From the NCBI GenBank assembly GCA_947650285.1, contig CANTFL010001401.1, forward strand, positions 1-64,000: a DNA stretch of 64,000 nucleotides, in the 5' to 3' direction. The notes below the pieces were generated by a model. The model had not been told where the DNA came from. It made no database searches and was given only the letters and a program-made list of their open reading frames with translations. Position 1 is the stretch's first letter. Every line of letters starts with the position of its first letter. The position numbers were made by a program, and so were the translations under genes. Shown here one piece after another: positions 42,501-55,234 of the stretch. This DNA comes from Hyaloperonospora brassicae. Its lineage: Eukaryota > Oomycota > Peronosporomycetes > Peronosporales > Peronosporaceae.

Positions 42501-45500
42501 ACACGAAGGTGTTCAATAGGGGTTTGGAGCTAATCCCAAGCTTCTTTTATGACTTACATTGCTCGTGCCAACATTTATTTTACATAGTGGCTACCACATT
42601 GTTTTTCTTACATAATTCATCTCAACGGTATCAAAATTCTCGGCGTAAATTTGGGTCATTTAGCTGTGTATAGCTAGTAATGTTTTGATGGAGATATTCC
42701 ATATCGACTGGAGCAATGCACATAAAAAATGTATATCATCTCACGCTGATTTTTGACAATCTAAATTTGTTCTCGTTGTCATCAAGCGCGTTCAGACAAC
42801 GATGCGTTCGTCATAGTTATTTAGTAGTTCTTTCGTCGGGTTCTTAAGTATATAAATACACCGGTTGACTAGGTTTAATCTGCGTAAAGCGGTCTTCACT
42901 AAGCATGGTCATTTTTTATTACTCTGCTGATGCCGAACTGTTATGGTGGCGAACTGCCATGACGACGAGAAGACTACTATAAAAATAAAGCGTAGATCTT
43001 GGTCGTGATAGGTGGAAATACCGTTTTGAATGGGGTTGCGGCGGAAACTCGTTGACACATATTTTTTCGATGGTGTTTTTTGCTCCGGAAACGAAATTTT
43101 TAACTCTATTGGAAAGTCACAAGTACTGCTCTGGCCTTGACGACAGCATTTATCACAACCATTCAGAGCGTTTGCATTTAGGGGCAGGGTTCGTGCTCAA
43201 AGTTATGGAAAAACGAGCATGGAATAACATGGTAAAGGGAGATACAATTGGTGCTGTCGGGGGTGTAGGAGCGAAATATAGTTTGTAGCTTTTCCATGAC
43301 AATTTATAAGTAAACTTCCCTCATGAGCAACAAACGACAAGCTTCGAAGACGTTTTTTGTTACGGGGCACGCACTTACCATATGACTGGTAAGACCTCGC
43401 GTAAACGGAACACAATGCTGCGTGTTTTTGACGTCACATACATGTGGCGTTGGGAAGCTCGAGGAAGTAGAGACAATTAGAAAGATCTGTCTGAGAGAAA
43501 GAGTAGAACTTAATTTGATTTAGCTATGTTCCTTCTTTCGCCATTTTTGTCTTTATACAACTTTATGAAATTACAATCTCCTATGTGGGTTTCTTGATCA
43601 CCACCCATTACGCGCGCCCAGCAGCGATTAATAGGTCATTTAATTGATTTACCGTGTACATCAACCAAGAAATGGAGCACTCAAGAATATTAACGTCGAG
43701 ATTAATATTCTGCCAGCAATTTCTCTTTTCTGGTAATGAATTAAATATTTTCTGAAATGATAATATGCATAAAAATTACATTCGTATCTATTATATGTAA
43801 TGGGCTCACCCCGTTACAATTCGCTCGCTCCTCTTTATGGACCACCTGATTAATTTATTCGGCTCTCGCACATGCATGCGTCATCGCCAGTAACTAGCCG
43901 TTTTGTTACTTCTTCGTCTCAAAGCTCTGATGCATTTTTATGGGCTGATAACAAATCGGCTATAGGCTCTAGTTAGTATCACGCATATTCATTTCAATCG
44001 GGATTATCTCAGAAAGAGATTAATTTGTTGACGCTTCTGTTGATATGTGTTCAGTGTATCATGACGCAGGATATGACATTATGACTGTTTTTTAATATTC
44101 AGAGGGAATACAGACTCATTGAAACATTAAATTTGATATTTATAGCGTCAACTAAATTTTGGTGACAAGTGCAACCTTTTTAATATGTGAGGGTCTTGTG
44201 AAGGGGTGAGCTAATTAAATGATATTGAAAAATATAAAATGGTCGATGTGAATGTCACCCTGACGAGAACATATATAATAAAAACGAAGGCGAAATCCAG
44301 TCACTTCTGCTATTTAGTTTTTATTTGGTATTTGATTAATTAGCCAGGAGTAAAAAAAATAGAAGCACGCAGAATCGGTCGGTCGAAATATTAATTCCTA
44401 TTGTTGTTGTATTTTTAACGTATATATATGATTGATATTCTATTTAGTAGGTATTTTACGACTTTACTAATGTGATCGACGTTTTTATTGTTCGATCCAA
44501 ATAATTATGTACGTACTTACGATTTTATTTTGACGCGTCTTACCTTTCCGGATAACAGGATTGTTAAGTTACACTGTTTACGTATGAGAGATATATTGTC
44601 TAACTTCAGAAATATATTGGAAGAAGATCGGGGTTTCCAGCGCCGAGTCAGATTTGGTCCGACACTTGCGACCGCGACGTCGGACAGAAGGTGCGGTAAC
44701 TGACGATATTTCGATAAACTACGAAATAGATGTTTAGTGATATGTGTATGCAGCTCAGCATTAGGCTCTATGGATGAATGTGTTTCCCGTGCAATTAATA
44801 TGATGCTGAGGATCTGCCTTTTTAGACAAGAGCGTTAGCCAAATAGTGAATGCACTGGGAGACAAGAGCGCTTTGCAATCCATTTGCTGTGATAATAGGC
44901 TGAAGAGAGATTGTGGTGGTGACTGCATTCAATAAATCTGACTAGATATGTATATATCGTGTGCAAGCACGACAATGCATAAGTACTCGATACCATATAT
45001 CGATTGTACTGACTGCACTTTTGGATGTGGTGATCTAATGAGCGTTAATAAATGTGAAGGGTGAATTACGTTACTTTAACCAACTAGTTGCTTTCATCAA
45101 GCAAAGTTGGGCCAATAGGAACTATAGGAAGATCAGATGGATGTATTTATTTGGTAGGCAATACAACATGCAACGGGCAAACAAAATCTTGTAAATTCGA
45201 ATTTTAAGCTCGTAAGTACTACCACAACCACCAACAGCGATTAGACATACATCAAGAAGTGCTTTATTACTGTACTAAAAGGTAAACCAGCGCAGACATA
45301 TTTCACCTGGTATTCAATATCGAGAAGGGCATAAAATTACGAGAAAGTATAGCCTGCGTCTACTGATCACTTTATTAACAACAAATTGGCCAATTACCCA
45401 CATTAGAAAGATTGTATCGGCAAATAATGGAACGGGGCACTGGTAGCTACAATATGACTTCATCGCAAGTAGACCCTCACAGATAAGCGTGTGAGCTATT

Positions 45501-46639
45501 CCCTACAACACAACGGAAATGTACGCAAAAAAGCAGTTAAATAGAACGACAACGTAAACTGATAAAAATTGGTATTATATGTATCAAGTACCCTATCAAT
45601 CAGTTCAACTTTTCTAAGGTATAATGCAATCATATACGTTGACGTTCTCTTACCACCCATTTCCCACGTCAAACAGCAATTGATAAAATGACCCATATCA
45701 ACCAATAAGTAGACACTTTAGTCGCTACATATATATCACTGTCGATAATGTGTTGCTTCAAAAATAATCAGCACAATATTTTTGCCATTTCTTCTAAATG
45801 AAAATATCATCGATCAAAACAACCCATTGCAAAGACGGTCGCGCTTATGGAGCGATAGCAATGAACAGGTCGTCCTCGCACGTTTCAACGATATTAAAGC
45901 GAAATCCAACAGACATCGAACGATGATTAGCAAGATAGAAAGAATCATCAACAGATTTGTGGTGATCAGAGTAATTACAAGGTCGATTATGCAGTGACTC
46001 GCATGTGCCGAAACAACTGATTTCCTGCAAAGCGGTTGCTGCCTTCAATGTTGAGAAGTAAAAAATCCACTAAATGACCATTATATTTTGAGGGTCTACC
46101 TGTATAAAGCGGAAACTTACGGTCTGGTATAGATGTAGATGACTTTACAAAACATCATTGTTTCTGCGCCGGCAACATCGCAGATATCGTGTGCACATCT
46201 GATCGAAAAATATTTGTACGCATTTCTATATATATCATGAGCTGCTTTAATTTCCATAGTGTAGGAAATGATTTTATGTATTTGTAGTAATCAGCCTTTC
46301 GATCCATCGTGTCCTCTTTTCACTATTATCTCTCATTTGGCGCATTACCGATCTTCATCTAGAAAGATGCTTGTCAGCAAGTTTAGTCCCAAGCGCTTGA
46401 TCTCCATAAGCAACGTCTTCTCTACATTACTACGGCAGGTAGTCACCCTAGATGTGAGGTAGTAAGTTGACGTAACAATTTTGATCCCAGGCTTGTTAAG
46501 CCATCTGCAAGCGACAACACTTCTATAGCTCTTAAATCGATGTAATACGCTTCGTGAACGTATGCTCAATCGTAGATTTGTGTAAATGAGATTCGACTCG
46601 GATTCACATCGAGAAAAGTCTACACAGTATCATAAGTCG

Positions 46640-47303
46640 TTTGCAGCAAATTGGAAAACTAATGCCTTATAATGATCGACTCCAGATGGTCACCGAGAAC
46701 GTCGTGGCCACTGTCGCTACGTCGATATGTACTACCTCAAAGCGCAGTCAAGAGATATCTTCCACGAAAACGTTTGCTACACTCGCAAGTGAGTCGTCTC
46801 GTACTACACCGAAGAAGGCCAAAACGTTATCTAGCGCCACTGTAGATAAGAAAAGCCCCTCGGGAGCGCTCTTTCCCCTCTGAAGGCGAAACAGATCAAA
46901 CGGGCGTGACTACAGACTGCAGTACGATGTCCACGGAACCGCAGCAGCGCATTGACGCGTTTCCACGCTTCCAAAAGTCTCGAGACGCTCCCGAGACGCA
47001 AATTTGTCGTATAGAAAAAAGTGAATGATCTTCGAGCAGTCCTTGAGGAGGACGACAGGGTTCATCTACGTCCATATGCAGATTAGGAAGATCCGGCAAT
47101 ATATGTCTCAGTGCGGCGAAGATCTGCAACGACGAGCTTCAGATACTGAAGGTCTTTTTACCGCAGTACGAGCACCGAGTTTGAACCTGTGTAGTCAAAA
47201 AGGAATTCGCGAGCACCGCTGTTTTGTGCAAGACAAAGCCGCTAAGTGTGCGTGATGAAATTGTCGTGGGAAGTAACGAGTCGAAATGGATCAACAACGG
47301 GTC
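46640..47303 (+). pseudogene. AP endonuclease (exonuclease III/APE1 family) pseudogene, 5' part
   Basis: The N-terminal extension is Lys/Ser/Thr-rich (46,641-46,883). The catalytic domain begins near 46,995 with KFVV, then a stop where Trp is expected, then KVNDLRAVLEED. It continues with EDPAI, CLSAAKICNDELQ, FLPQYEHRV, TCVVKKEFASTAVLCKTKPL and SVRDEIVVG. Members of this family cleave the backbone at abasic sites in base-excision repair. The metal-binding Glu of the LQETK motif reads Ala here. At least three in-frame stops and one frameshift (~47,100) mark it as dead. A gypsy element interrupts it at 47,304, and the rest resumes at 56,841. Confidence 0.8.
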
Positions 47304-47784
47304 TGTTACGGGGTTACACAATAAGTGTGTGTGTAACGTGTTACATAGTATGTGTGGTACAAATAGGAAGGGGTCCCATTAGAAATGATATTCGAACACC
47401 ATATCAATTGGCAGGGGATGACGTGTGTCAGCCACCGAGCTAAGAAATCTTTTAGGAGGTATTAATTCGAACAGCAGTGAATAGATTAAGTACGTTGTTC
47501 GGAGGTGTTCTTTTACATGAATATAAAAAAGTCCAGTTCCCATTTTGATCACATGAGACACGTGCCGTACGAGGCGTCTTTGATCGGTAAGACATAGCAA
47601 CGCCTGTAAAGGTAGATACTCTTAAGTTCTCTGTGCTGCGATTTTCTTGAATCGTTTTGTCCCCTGGAATAGGCACCGTAAGCTCTCTGAGCTCGTCGAC
47701 CCTCTGATTCGGGTTCTCTGAACCAAGGTGCTCGTTGAGCGTATAATCTTCCTCTGACTAAAGGAGCTGTGTAGCTCCGCTACA
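47304..47784 (+). repeat. 5' LTR
   Basis: It starts TGTTACGGGG and ends GCTACA, so the termini are TGT...ACA. It has the same length as the 3' LTR with no gap seen. I count about 14 mismatches by eye, five of them clustered near 47,700-47,715. Confidence 0.88.
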
Positions 47785-47786
47785 CT

Positions 47787-47798
47787 TGGTAGCACTCG
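47787..47798 (+). promoter_or_regulatory. Candidate primer-binding site
   Basis: TGGTAGCACTCG begins two bases after the 5' LTR. It resembles the initiator-Met-tRNA-type site TGGTATCAGAGC that many Ty3/gypsy elements use, with several mismatches. Confidence 0.5.
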
Positions 47799-49917
47799 TA
47801 GTCAATGTAAGCTTGAGTCAATATGGCTGACTCTCTGTGAGGATGGGGGCAGTCCACACCTCTCACTGAGGCTCAAAAATTCGCGCTTGGTAAGCTGAAC
47901 GCGGCCAAATGCCCTGGTTATGTGTAGTTTAAAGCTGCACAAGGTCCTGATTTGCTAAATGCATACTAAACCTTCATACAGTGTAAAACGACCGTAGTAG
48001 AGCAGGTTCAAATCTAAGTAGCGTCTATGGTAAAGTCAATAATTAAATGATGGGACGTGAAATTGGTGACCACCCAGTTAAGGTGTCACTTACTGGTGTT
48101 AAATGAGACCATGGGACCTGGCAATCTAATAAGAGATGGGAGGTGATCCCAACGGAGAAAGACGATCTGATCCAACTGTTGTCAGATTGATGGGTATGGA
48201 ACGATCTGAAACGGGGCGCGGAAAGGGATTATTTCCACGCTACAATCTGGGACAAGGAATGATTTCAACAGTGCGATCTGAGACAAGGGACTGGATTGCA
48301 TCAAACGACCGATCTGAAGCAGAATTATTCTGGGAAAGGTGCATCGGGGACCAGGCGATGTGAGGTGACTCTGTTACAAGGGTGCCGAAATCCATCAGAT
48401 CGGTGACACTCGTTACCGGTCTCCCGTAGGGAGTACTGATTTAGGTTATTTATGGACCGAACTGGAAGCATGGGTGTTTGTGGGAGCCCGTGGGACCGTT
48501 GTAAGAACTACGGATGGTCCCATTGAGCAGAAAAAACCCGTGAGGATGGTATCGGAGTACGCTCAATCGACGGAAGAACATATATGGCCGGATTGTACTG
48601 TCTCGGTTCTCAACAATCTCAAATTGGACCTCAGACCGGTCATGTTCCCTGCTGAATATGGATATATCGGTAACGAGATGTTGAATCGTGATAAACATGC
48701 TTGATGAAGGCCCATCGGTGATGTCCCAAAAGTTCAGATCGAAAGAGCCGGTGGAAGATGGTTGAATTGACGTCGTATAATGGATTTAGACACATTCGGC
48801 ATTTGGATACTATTTTGGACTTTTCGGTACCAAAATTGGGTATTTGGTACCGTGTTTGGAATTCGGTCCATTTTGGGTGCCTAGGTACGATATTGGGAGT
48901 ATTGGCGCTATCTTTGGAGTACAGGTCACAAAATTTCGACACGTGTTCAAGGGGGCGGTCAAGCTTTAAGGTGATATCGAATTGGAGAGTGACCTATAGT
49001 TGGGAATAGGCTTAACGATAGGTTGGCTAATAATTTGGTTAGTTAATAAACAGATTTGAACTCTACTTCTTCTACTCACGACGCACGTTCTCCTCCCCTC
49101 TTCTCCGGGCAAGATTGATTTGGCTTCCCCGGTGGGTCAAGGTACGCTTGTTTCAGGGACACAGAAGACCGATATTGGATTGTTGGCCAAGATCGAGAAG
49201 AGCGATCTCGGGATATCTGGCCCGGATCAATCAAGTACTCACATTCAACTCAACTGCTATGGTAGCAGCAAGCAAGAACAAAGGAAAATGAATTTAATTA
49301 GAAGATCTCAAGGCGGATCAAGTGGTCAGAAGATCCGGACAAGGAGTTCAAGACAATACCGAGCAAGACCGATACGGTCTACCGGACAGATCGGCACGTT
49401 TCATTATGGCGAAACAAGACACCGATCTGCCCAAATTGCGCACTTCCATCAAGACCGGCCGATCCCAAGACCAGATCGGACCGATCCCAAGACAAGATCG
49501 ACGCAGGAATACTATATGCTGGGTGAAGATTTCCACACAGCAAAGACCCTGACCCCGAGAATAGATCGAGATCGGTGTGATTCAAGATCGAGATCGCGAC
49601 GCTTCCAGATAGAAATCGCCGCGCCTCAAGATGAAGATCGCAGAACCCCGTTCGTGGTGTGAAGATTTCTGCACCGGAAGCGAACTCTCAACCCAACCTC
49701 TCAGCGGGATCGACATCTCCCAAGGCCGTTACGAAGAGCTCAAGCCAGCCCAACTGACGGGTACACAAGGTGAGCACAACGCTATTCAACAAGGCAGGGA
49801 TCGGAGTACCCCCTCCGTGATTCGGCAAGTCTGGGCAAGTGAAAGATCGACCCTCGCACAAGCGATTTTATGAGATCGACTTCGCCACACGTCTATCATG
49901 CCGACACACTACGTGCA
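47799..49917 (+). other. Long gypsy leader, no recognisable coding domain
   Basis: This is about 2.1 kb between the primer-binding site and gag. Parts are rich in degenerate GATCTGA/AGATCG units (48,130-48,370 and 49,300-49,660). The 180-codon frame at 49,120-49,662 is Arg/Ser/Asp-rich because of these repeats and shows no domain. A pyrimidine-rich stretch near 49,060-49,110 looks like an LTR end, so a second element may be nested here, but no matching LTR was found. Confidence 0.5.
48790..48935 (+). repeat. Degenerate ~20-bp tandem repeat in the gypsy leader
   Basis: About seven imperfect units are built around TTTGG...GGTACC (for example TATTTGGTACC, TTTTCGGTACC). They are low complexity, and no function is evident. 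Confidence 0.45.
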
Positions 49918-50660
49918 ATGCCAGATCAAGAGGCTAAGCCTCGTTTCCTATGGGTAGACGTCAAACATAACCTTGGAAACGAGGGGGACAATCTTACTTT
50001 CTAGATCCCTAAAAATGAGATGGCAATGAGTTCTGGCCTTATCTCACTTGAGCACCAGCAAGTCTCGTTGGCCATCTCTAAGCTCGATGAAAGAGTTAGA
50101 GAGTGAGCTCGGACGTGTGATACGTCTGTCGACTTCGCGTTTATCATACGGCAATCGCCTAACTTAGAACTTTTGCGAGTTTCTCGCCGCCCAATCAGGA
50201 TTATCGCTTGAGCTCACGCTTCTTATCTACCCGATAGAGATAGAATTATTTAACAGACTATGTTCAAGAGATAAGAACTCTAATGGCTGCTATGCAGTCG
50301 ACGCTCTCCTTGAGACAGTCTATGTGACTATCATCATAAAAGTTCTTCGTAATGGCGTTGCCAGAACCGAGGTGTTTCGGGTCCATCCGTCTACTTTCGA
50401 GGAGGCTGTTAGCATCGCTCAAAATGCTGAGCACACTTTCAAGTCGGCCAGACTTAGTTGGAATGGGTATAACCCAAGCTTTTTGAGGGCAGCCTCGACA
50501 AACACCTCGGCTCATGGTAAGCCTAAGCCGATGGATCTGAGCTATGCTGAAGACGAAGGTAAAGCTGAGCTTTAGGATGCGTAGCAACAACAGGAAAAGA
50601 GACGCTGGTACATGTGCGGGAGCACAAAACACTTGCGCCCCACTTGTCCTTAGCAGAATC
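49918..50660 (+). pseudogene. gypsy gag remnant
   Basis: It begins at an ATG with MPDQEAKPRFLWVDVKHNLG, then EMAMSSGLISLEHQQVSLAI, with stops and a frameshift in the middle. It continues as VARTEVFRVHPSTFEEAVSI, NAEHTFKSARL and KPKPMDLSYAEDE. A zinc knuckle follows near 50,603-50,650 (MCG.TKHLRPTCP), but the first cysteine reads Trp. Gag would form the particle and bind element RNA. This copy cannot be made as read. Confidence 0.8.
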
Positions 50661-50839
50661 AGCACCCGAATCCTATGAGTCTAAACTTCTGCTTCAACCA
50701 GATATTTGTTATGGCAGGGAGAAATGTTGACACACAGTAGGCGCGGTACGCCTTAGTGGGGAAGAACTAAATTCTGTCACTTCTCTACGAGGTAGAGTGA
50801 AGCAGGTATATACTATAAGAACTCTTTGATATCCAGCAC

Positions 50840-51205
50840 AGAGCGGGGATACAAGCCTGGTTTGTTAGTCGCTGAGGCGACAGTGAAAGGCTATGAGACG
50901 CATTGGTCGATCCTAACCGATTCTGGAACATCATGAAATTATGCTCGACGTTGTTCCCTTGAGGGGGTCAGCGATACGCTGAAGGACTCATAGCGCATAA
51001 CGGTGATTCGATCACCGTTCGTTTGGCTGCTGGTAGACGCGTGACGGTGCCTAAAGTTCCGTTGAACTTAGGTGTGAAGAATTTGGACCTTGACAGCATT
51101 GAATGATGCCTTGTCCTTGATATGGATTCGAGATATGATCTCATCCTAGGAATGACCTTTCTAATACGCCATGCGCCATGTATTGTTTGGAGGCCTACGA
51201 TCTAA
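50840..51205 (+). pseudogene. gypsy aspartic protease remnant
   Basis: The active-site motif LTDSGTS is at 50,916-50,933 and is directly followed by a stop. After it comes HNGDSITVRLAAGRRVTVP, then MDSRYDLILGMTFL near 51,122-51,162, the usual second conserved block of retropepsins. The protease would cut the Gag-Pol polyprotein. Confidence 0.75.
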
Positions 51206-52159
51206 AGTGCAACGTGCACTGATTATAATAAAGTTTTGGAAAGTCATCAACATGTCTTCGCTAGGGAACAAAAGCACTATTAGTTCAAGTCATTGTTGGA
51301 GCGTGTCGACGTGCTAGACATTGGTATGTCCGATTTAATTAACTCTAATGTATAATGACATCAATATTGAGCAGAGCTCTTTCACCGTAGGTGAAAAGAG
51401 TTGAACTATATTGGGTGATACTCGATTTATTAGTGAGTAACTGCATGCTGCAAGCATGATTGGCCGAGGGCCTAGTCATCCAGAATGTAATTCCTCTGAC
51501 GTGAGTGAAGTGGCACGTGCAATTCCACCGAGAGAGGGCGGTCCCGATGGCACCTCACTGAATGTCGGTATTGACATTGTTGGAGAAAAGCCGAAGCATT
51601 CAGGGCGAGGCCCACATAATGCATCTGAAGTGGTACGTGTAAATTCACTATGTGAAGAGTTCGAGTTACGAACTCTTCACCAGGTGTCGTTTAAGACATG
51701 GGCTCTCGTACAGAGCGTGTTATGGTAGTTAGCGACCACAAGAGCCTCATTGGACAGGACTTTGGAAGGCTTGAAATTGCTTTATGGAAACCAATGCAGG
51801 GGTGTGGGGGCACTGTGCATCGCCTAACTTCCGGGATGTTACGAAGTGATAATAGTAATAATACACTATTTACACTTGTCAATGGAGTTACTGGCCATGT
51901 TGATGGCAAAATTAGTCTAGAGATTCTTCCTTCATTGTATGCCCTATTTACACTATATGAATTGTGTGATGGATAATTCAGCCAAGCCTTGTAGGCAGGA
52001 GAGTTATCCGATTTCATGTTCATTCGACCCGACGTTGAGTTTAACTCATCTTCGTTATTGGACGTGTCCGTCCTTGAGAACACAAAGGCGGCATTGGATG
52101 CCTTTAGTGGATCTTCGATACTTGAGGACCCTCCTGATCCTTTTTACCCTTTGGTAAAG
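51206..52159 (+). other. Linker between protease and RT, no recognised domain
   Basis: A 90-codon frame at 51,456-51,728 carries two related stretches (RGPSHPECNSSDVSEVAR and RGPHNASEVVR). No enzyme motif was seen. It is probably a non-conserved spacer of the polyprotein. Confidence 0.4.
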
Positions 52160-53125
52160 GTCTTTAGGACGTGGTGTGTCACAACCCACAGTCCGTCTTA
52201 CCTCCCGATAGAGGTGTACCTCATGAAATGGACTTGGTTCCTGGAACTAAATACTGCGTAACACAGCAGTGGCCTTTACTAAATAAAAATTACGACGTCA
52301 TTGACGACTTCTTTCGTGCAAAGCACGCGGCAGGAATGTTACGTGAGAGCAAATCTCCTCCATTCCACGTGCACATTTTGTGTTCGATAGCCCAATGGAA
52401 TGTGGCGCATTGTTCATGCTTACAATAAGCTCAATGCTGCCACGATCCCGGTTTAGACACCAATCCCTCGTAAAGATGTTCCTCAGAACAATATGGTGGG
52501 ATGTACAATGTACAGTGCGCTCGACTTATTCGATAGTTATTACCAGCTGCTCATGCGAGAAAGCGATTTCGCTAACAGCGGTTAGTACCCCGAGCGGTAT
52601 GCTCTGGGACTGGCTAGTTATGCCACAGGGCTTGTCAAACGTCCCAGCTATGTTCAATCGTCTTGTGACGCAACTGTTTCGGCCTCACCGAGGTTATGCA
52701 CAGACCTACTTTGATGACATCTTTTTCCATATGGGCTTTGAACTGCCGGTCTGATATGGATAATCACATCGACCATTTACGAGCAGTGCTCGATTGCATG
52801 CGCACAAACAAGTTGTATGCCAACGCGTCTAAGTGCATCTTTGGTGCAGAAGAGAATTTCTTTTTAGGGTGCTTCATTGGGAAGCGTGGTCTTAGAGCGG
52901 TTACCGCTAAGATAAAAGCCATAGTCGATTGGCCGGTTCTGAAGAACCAAAAGGATTTACGAAAGTGGGTTCTTCTTGCCTATTACTTACACAAGTACCG
53001 TGCGAATCATGCAGATATGGATTAACCATTATCCAATCTTCTCAAAAAGGATGTGGAATGGTGCTGGGCTAGCACTGAGCATGATCCTTTTTTAAGCAGT
53101 AAAGGAGAGTCTCCTTCATGCGCCA
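52160..53125 (+). pseudogene. gypsy reverse transcriptase remnant
   Basis: Motifs in order, across several frames: LPPDRGVPHEMDLVPG (near 52,200), QWPLL, GMLRESKSPP, the palm block ending TAVSTPSGMLWDWLVMPQGL (52,565-52,635), the catalytic YFDD at 52,707-52,718, then MRTNKLYANASKCIFGAEE and the thumb FLGCFIGKRGLRA and NQKDLRKW. Stops and shifts separate the fingers from the palm, so the enzyme is dead here. Confidence 0.85.
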
Positions 53126-53695
53126 ATCTTGGCTTTGCCTGATCTTGATCGATATTTCAGTGTCGTCTGTGACGCATCTGAATTTGGAATAGACAGCGCT
53201 CTGTTACAGACAGATTCTGATGGACGGGAACGCGTAATTGCGTTTGAGTCCAGGCTGTTGAAAGCAGCTGAAAAGAACTATCCAGTTCATGGCAAAGAGC
53301 TACTTGCAAAGAAGTATGCTCTCGTCAAATTCAGAGTTCATCTGCTTGGCTCTAAGCCTTTTGTTATCTTAACAGATCATGCGTCATTACGCACTGCGAC
53401 CCAGTCGCCACATCTCTCTCAGCAAATGACCCGTTGGCTCTCATTCTTTGCCGAATACAACTTCGAGGTAAAGTATAAGCCGGGCAATCAGAATGCTTTG
53501 GCTAATGCGTTGTCACGCAGGCCCGGCTATGAGCTTGCTCATGTTACGACTCTGTCGTCGTCGGTCACTGACCTATTCCGAACGGCATATGCCAAGTATG
53601 AACATTGTGTAAATCTGCTACGTGCTCTAGGGAGCGAGGACTTTAAGGACTCGGACATAGAATTGTCGGCACGGTTACGTGCGAGGTTTCATTGA
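53126..53695 (+). pseudogene. gypsy RNase H domain, open frame of 188 codons
   Basis: This is the best-preserved part of the element. VVCDASEFGIDSALLQ carries the first catalytic Asp, EKNYPVHGKELLA the Glu, and LTDHASL the second Asp, followed by YKPGNQNALANALSRRPGY. The layout is the standard Ty3/gypsy RNase H and connection. It has no start of its own and belongs to the broken pol frame. Confidence 0.85.
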
Positions 53696-54890
53696 TATTC
53701 CATCGATCAGGGCTTGTTGTGCTATAGCACGAATGTGGAGGATACCCCTCGCATCGTTATCCCTCGTGATAAGGAGTTGAAGTATCGGGTCCTCTATGAG
53801 GCACATGATACTGCGTTGAGCAGTCATCTCGGTCGTGAGAAGTCATATAGCTCAGTTAGCCATTGCAATTGATGTCTTTAACTTTAGAAACGGGTGAGTA
53901 CATATGTGCGTACGTGTGAAACGTGTCAACGGGTGAAATCCTCAGCTCATGCGGATGCACCGCTAGCCATTCAACGTATACGCTTGAGTTTATTGGAGTC
54001 CGTTATCGTGGCCTATGTTCGGTTTGCAGGAACATGCGCATGGCTGAAGGAGCATTGTGGTCTTTGTTGACCGTTTGAGAAAGATGGCGCACTTAGCGGC
54101 TGTGCCGGATTTCATCAACGGTGAGCTTATAGCCACGCTGTCTATTATTAATAGGGTGTTTTGACGACACGGTTTGCATGTGGCAACTGTCTCAGACCGA
54201 GACACCCCCATTCTCTGGGAAGTTTCGGAAGTTTATCTTCAAGGTGCTCGGCACACGATCGAACATGTTCACAGCGGATGATCCGCATACTGATGGTCAA
54301 ATCGAGCGTGTGATTTGCATCATCGGTGGTATCTTGCGCAGTGTTTGCGCTGAAACGCCTAAGCGCTGGAGTTCGATGATTCCTGTCGTTGAGTTTGCGT
54401 TGAATAACGCCGTGCATGCCTCCACCGGCTACACACCGTTTTATGTGAATGGGCTCACACACCCTCGCGTTCCGTTAACGCTACCACTGCGTGGATCAGG
54501 GCTTGGTGTGGAAGGAGTTGCCGATAGGCTTGCCAATTGCAAATCTGATACTTTTAACAAAGAAGTAAGAAAGTTTCTCGCAACGCGATTGAATTTTTTA
54601 CGAAATGTGCGTGACGCACTTGCTGATAGCCAAGACAAGCAAAAGGAACAAGATGATGCTAAAGGCAGAGATTTTTTTGAACGTTATAAGGTCGGAGACC
54701 AAGTTCTACTCAATGCTAAGACTTACCTACAAATGTATTGGATGCTGTATTCGAGACAAAGTTGCGTCCGCGCATCATTGGGCCATTCACGGTCGTCACC
54801 AAGAAAGGACTTACGTATACGCTCAATCTTCCGCTCAAACTGCACACACACCCTGTCTTCTACGCTGGCTTGTTAAAGCCGTATCATGAT
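53696..54890 (+). pseudogene. gypsy integrase remnant
   Basis: The N-terminal HHCC finger can be followed near 53,750-53,960 (LYEAHDTALSSHLGREKS, then CETCQRVKSSAHADAPL). The core is broken by stops near 54,000-54,170. It recovers in the frame 54,178-54,876 with DDPHTDGQIERV (Glu of DDE), FALNNAVHASTGYTPFYVN and a C-terminal YKVGDQVLLNAKTY. It would insert element DNA into the genome. Confidence 0.82.
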
Positions 54891-54977
54891 CCATCCCACG
54901 TAAACATGGAGGCGCTTGCGCCGCGTAAGTTGGCCTTGCCATCGGTTGCTGAATCCGAGTCAGGAAGTCCTCCATAC

Positions 54978-55097
54978 GGGCTTGGCCCAGCTCGAATGCC
55001 TGGACACGGGTATGGCCTAAATTCAATGCCTGGATACGGGCTTGGCCCAACTCCTTAGCTTGGACACGGGGTTGTCCCAACTTCAACGCCAAAACAC
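54978..55097 (+). repeat. Four 30-bp tandem repeats between integrase and chromodomain
   Basis: Units start at 54978, 55008, 55038 and 55068. Each has the pattern GGGYWTGGCCYAA...GCCTGGAYAC and would encode a Gly-Leu-Gly-Pro...Met-Pro-Gly decapeptide. The third unit contains a stop. They lie where the linker to the chromodomain would be. Confidence 0.75.
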
Positions 55098-55234
55098 GAG
55101 CTTGCATCACGTCGAGCGCACTCTGGGTCTTACTTAAAAATCTCACGGAGACCACTCGTTTCAAGGAACACCTTCTCATGCTCCTCCTTCGGTACACCGA
55201 CCACCTCCGACGTTGCTTAATGAATAAGGGAACC

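Larger units (their letters stand above)
30626..46639. other. AT-rich stretch with no supported gene
   Basis: I see only short ORFs of chance length on both strands, without family motifs, shared codon habits or clear splice structure. There are AT microsatellites near 36,010 and at 39,481-39,500. No U2, rRNA or tRNA sequence and no long direct or inverted repeat was noticed. It may be long-decayed transposon or gene DNA. A homology search could still find degraded fragments. Confidence 0.6.

Noticed and set aside
30626..46639. Small ORFs such as 36,112-36,384, 40,254-40,625 and 44,488-44,703
   Set aside because: They have chance length for AT-rich DNA, no recognisable domains, and often an equally long frame on the opposite strand.
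46641..46883. Independent 80-codon Lys/Ser/Thr-rich protein
   Set aside because: Its position just upstream of the AP endonuclease core fits the N-terminal extension of that pseudogene.
49120..49662. 180-codon Arg/Ser-rich ORF as a gene
   Set aside because: Its composition comes from GATC-type low-complexity repeats in the gypsy leader, and no domain is visible.
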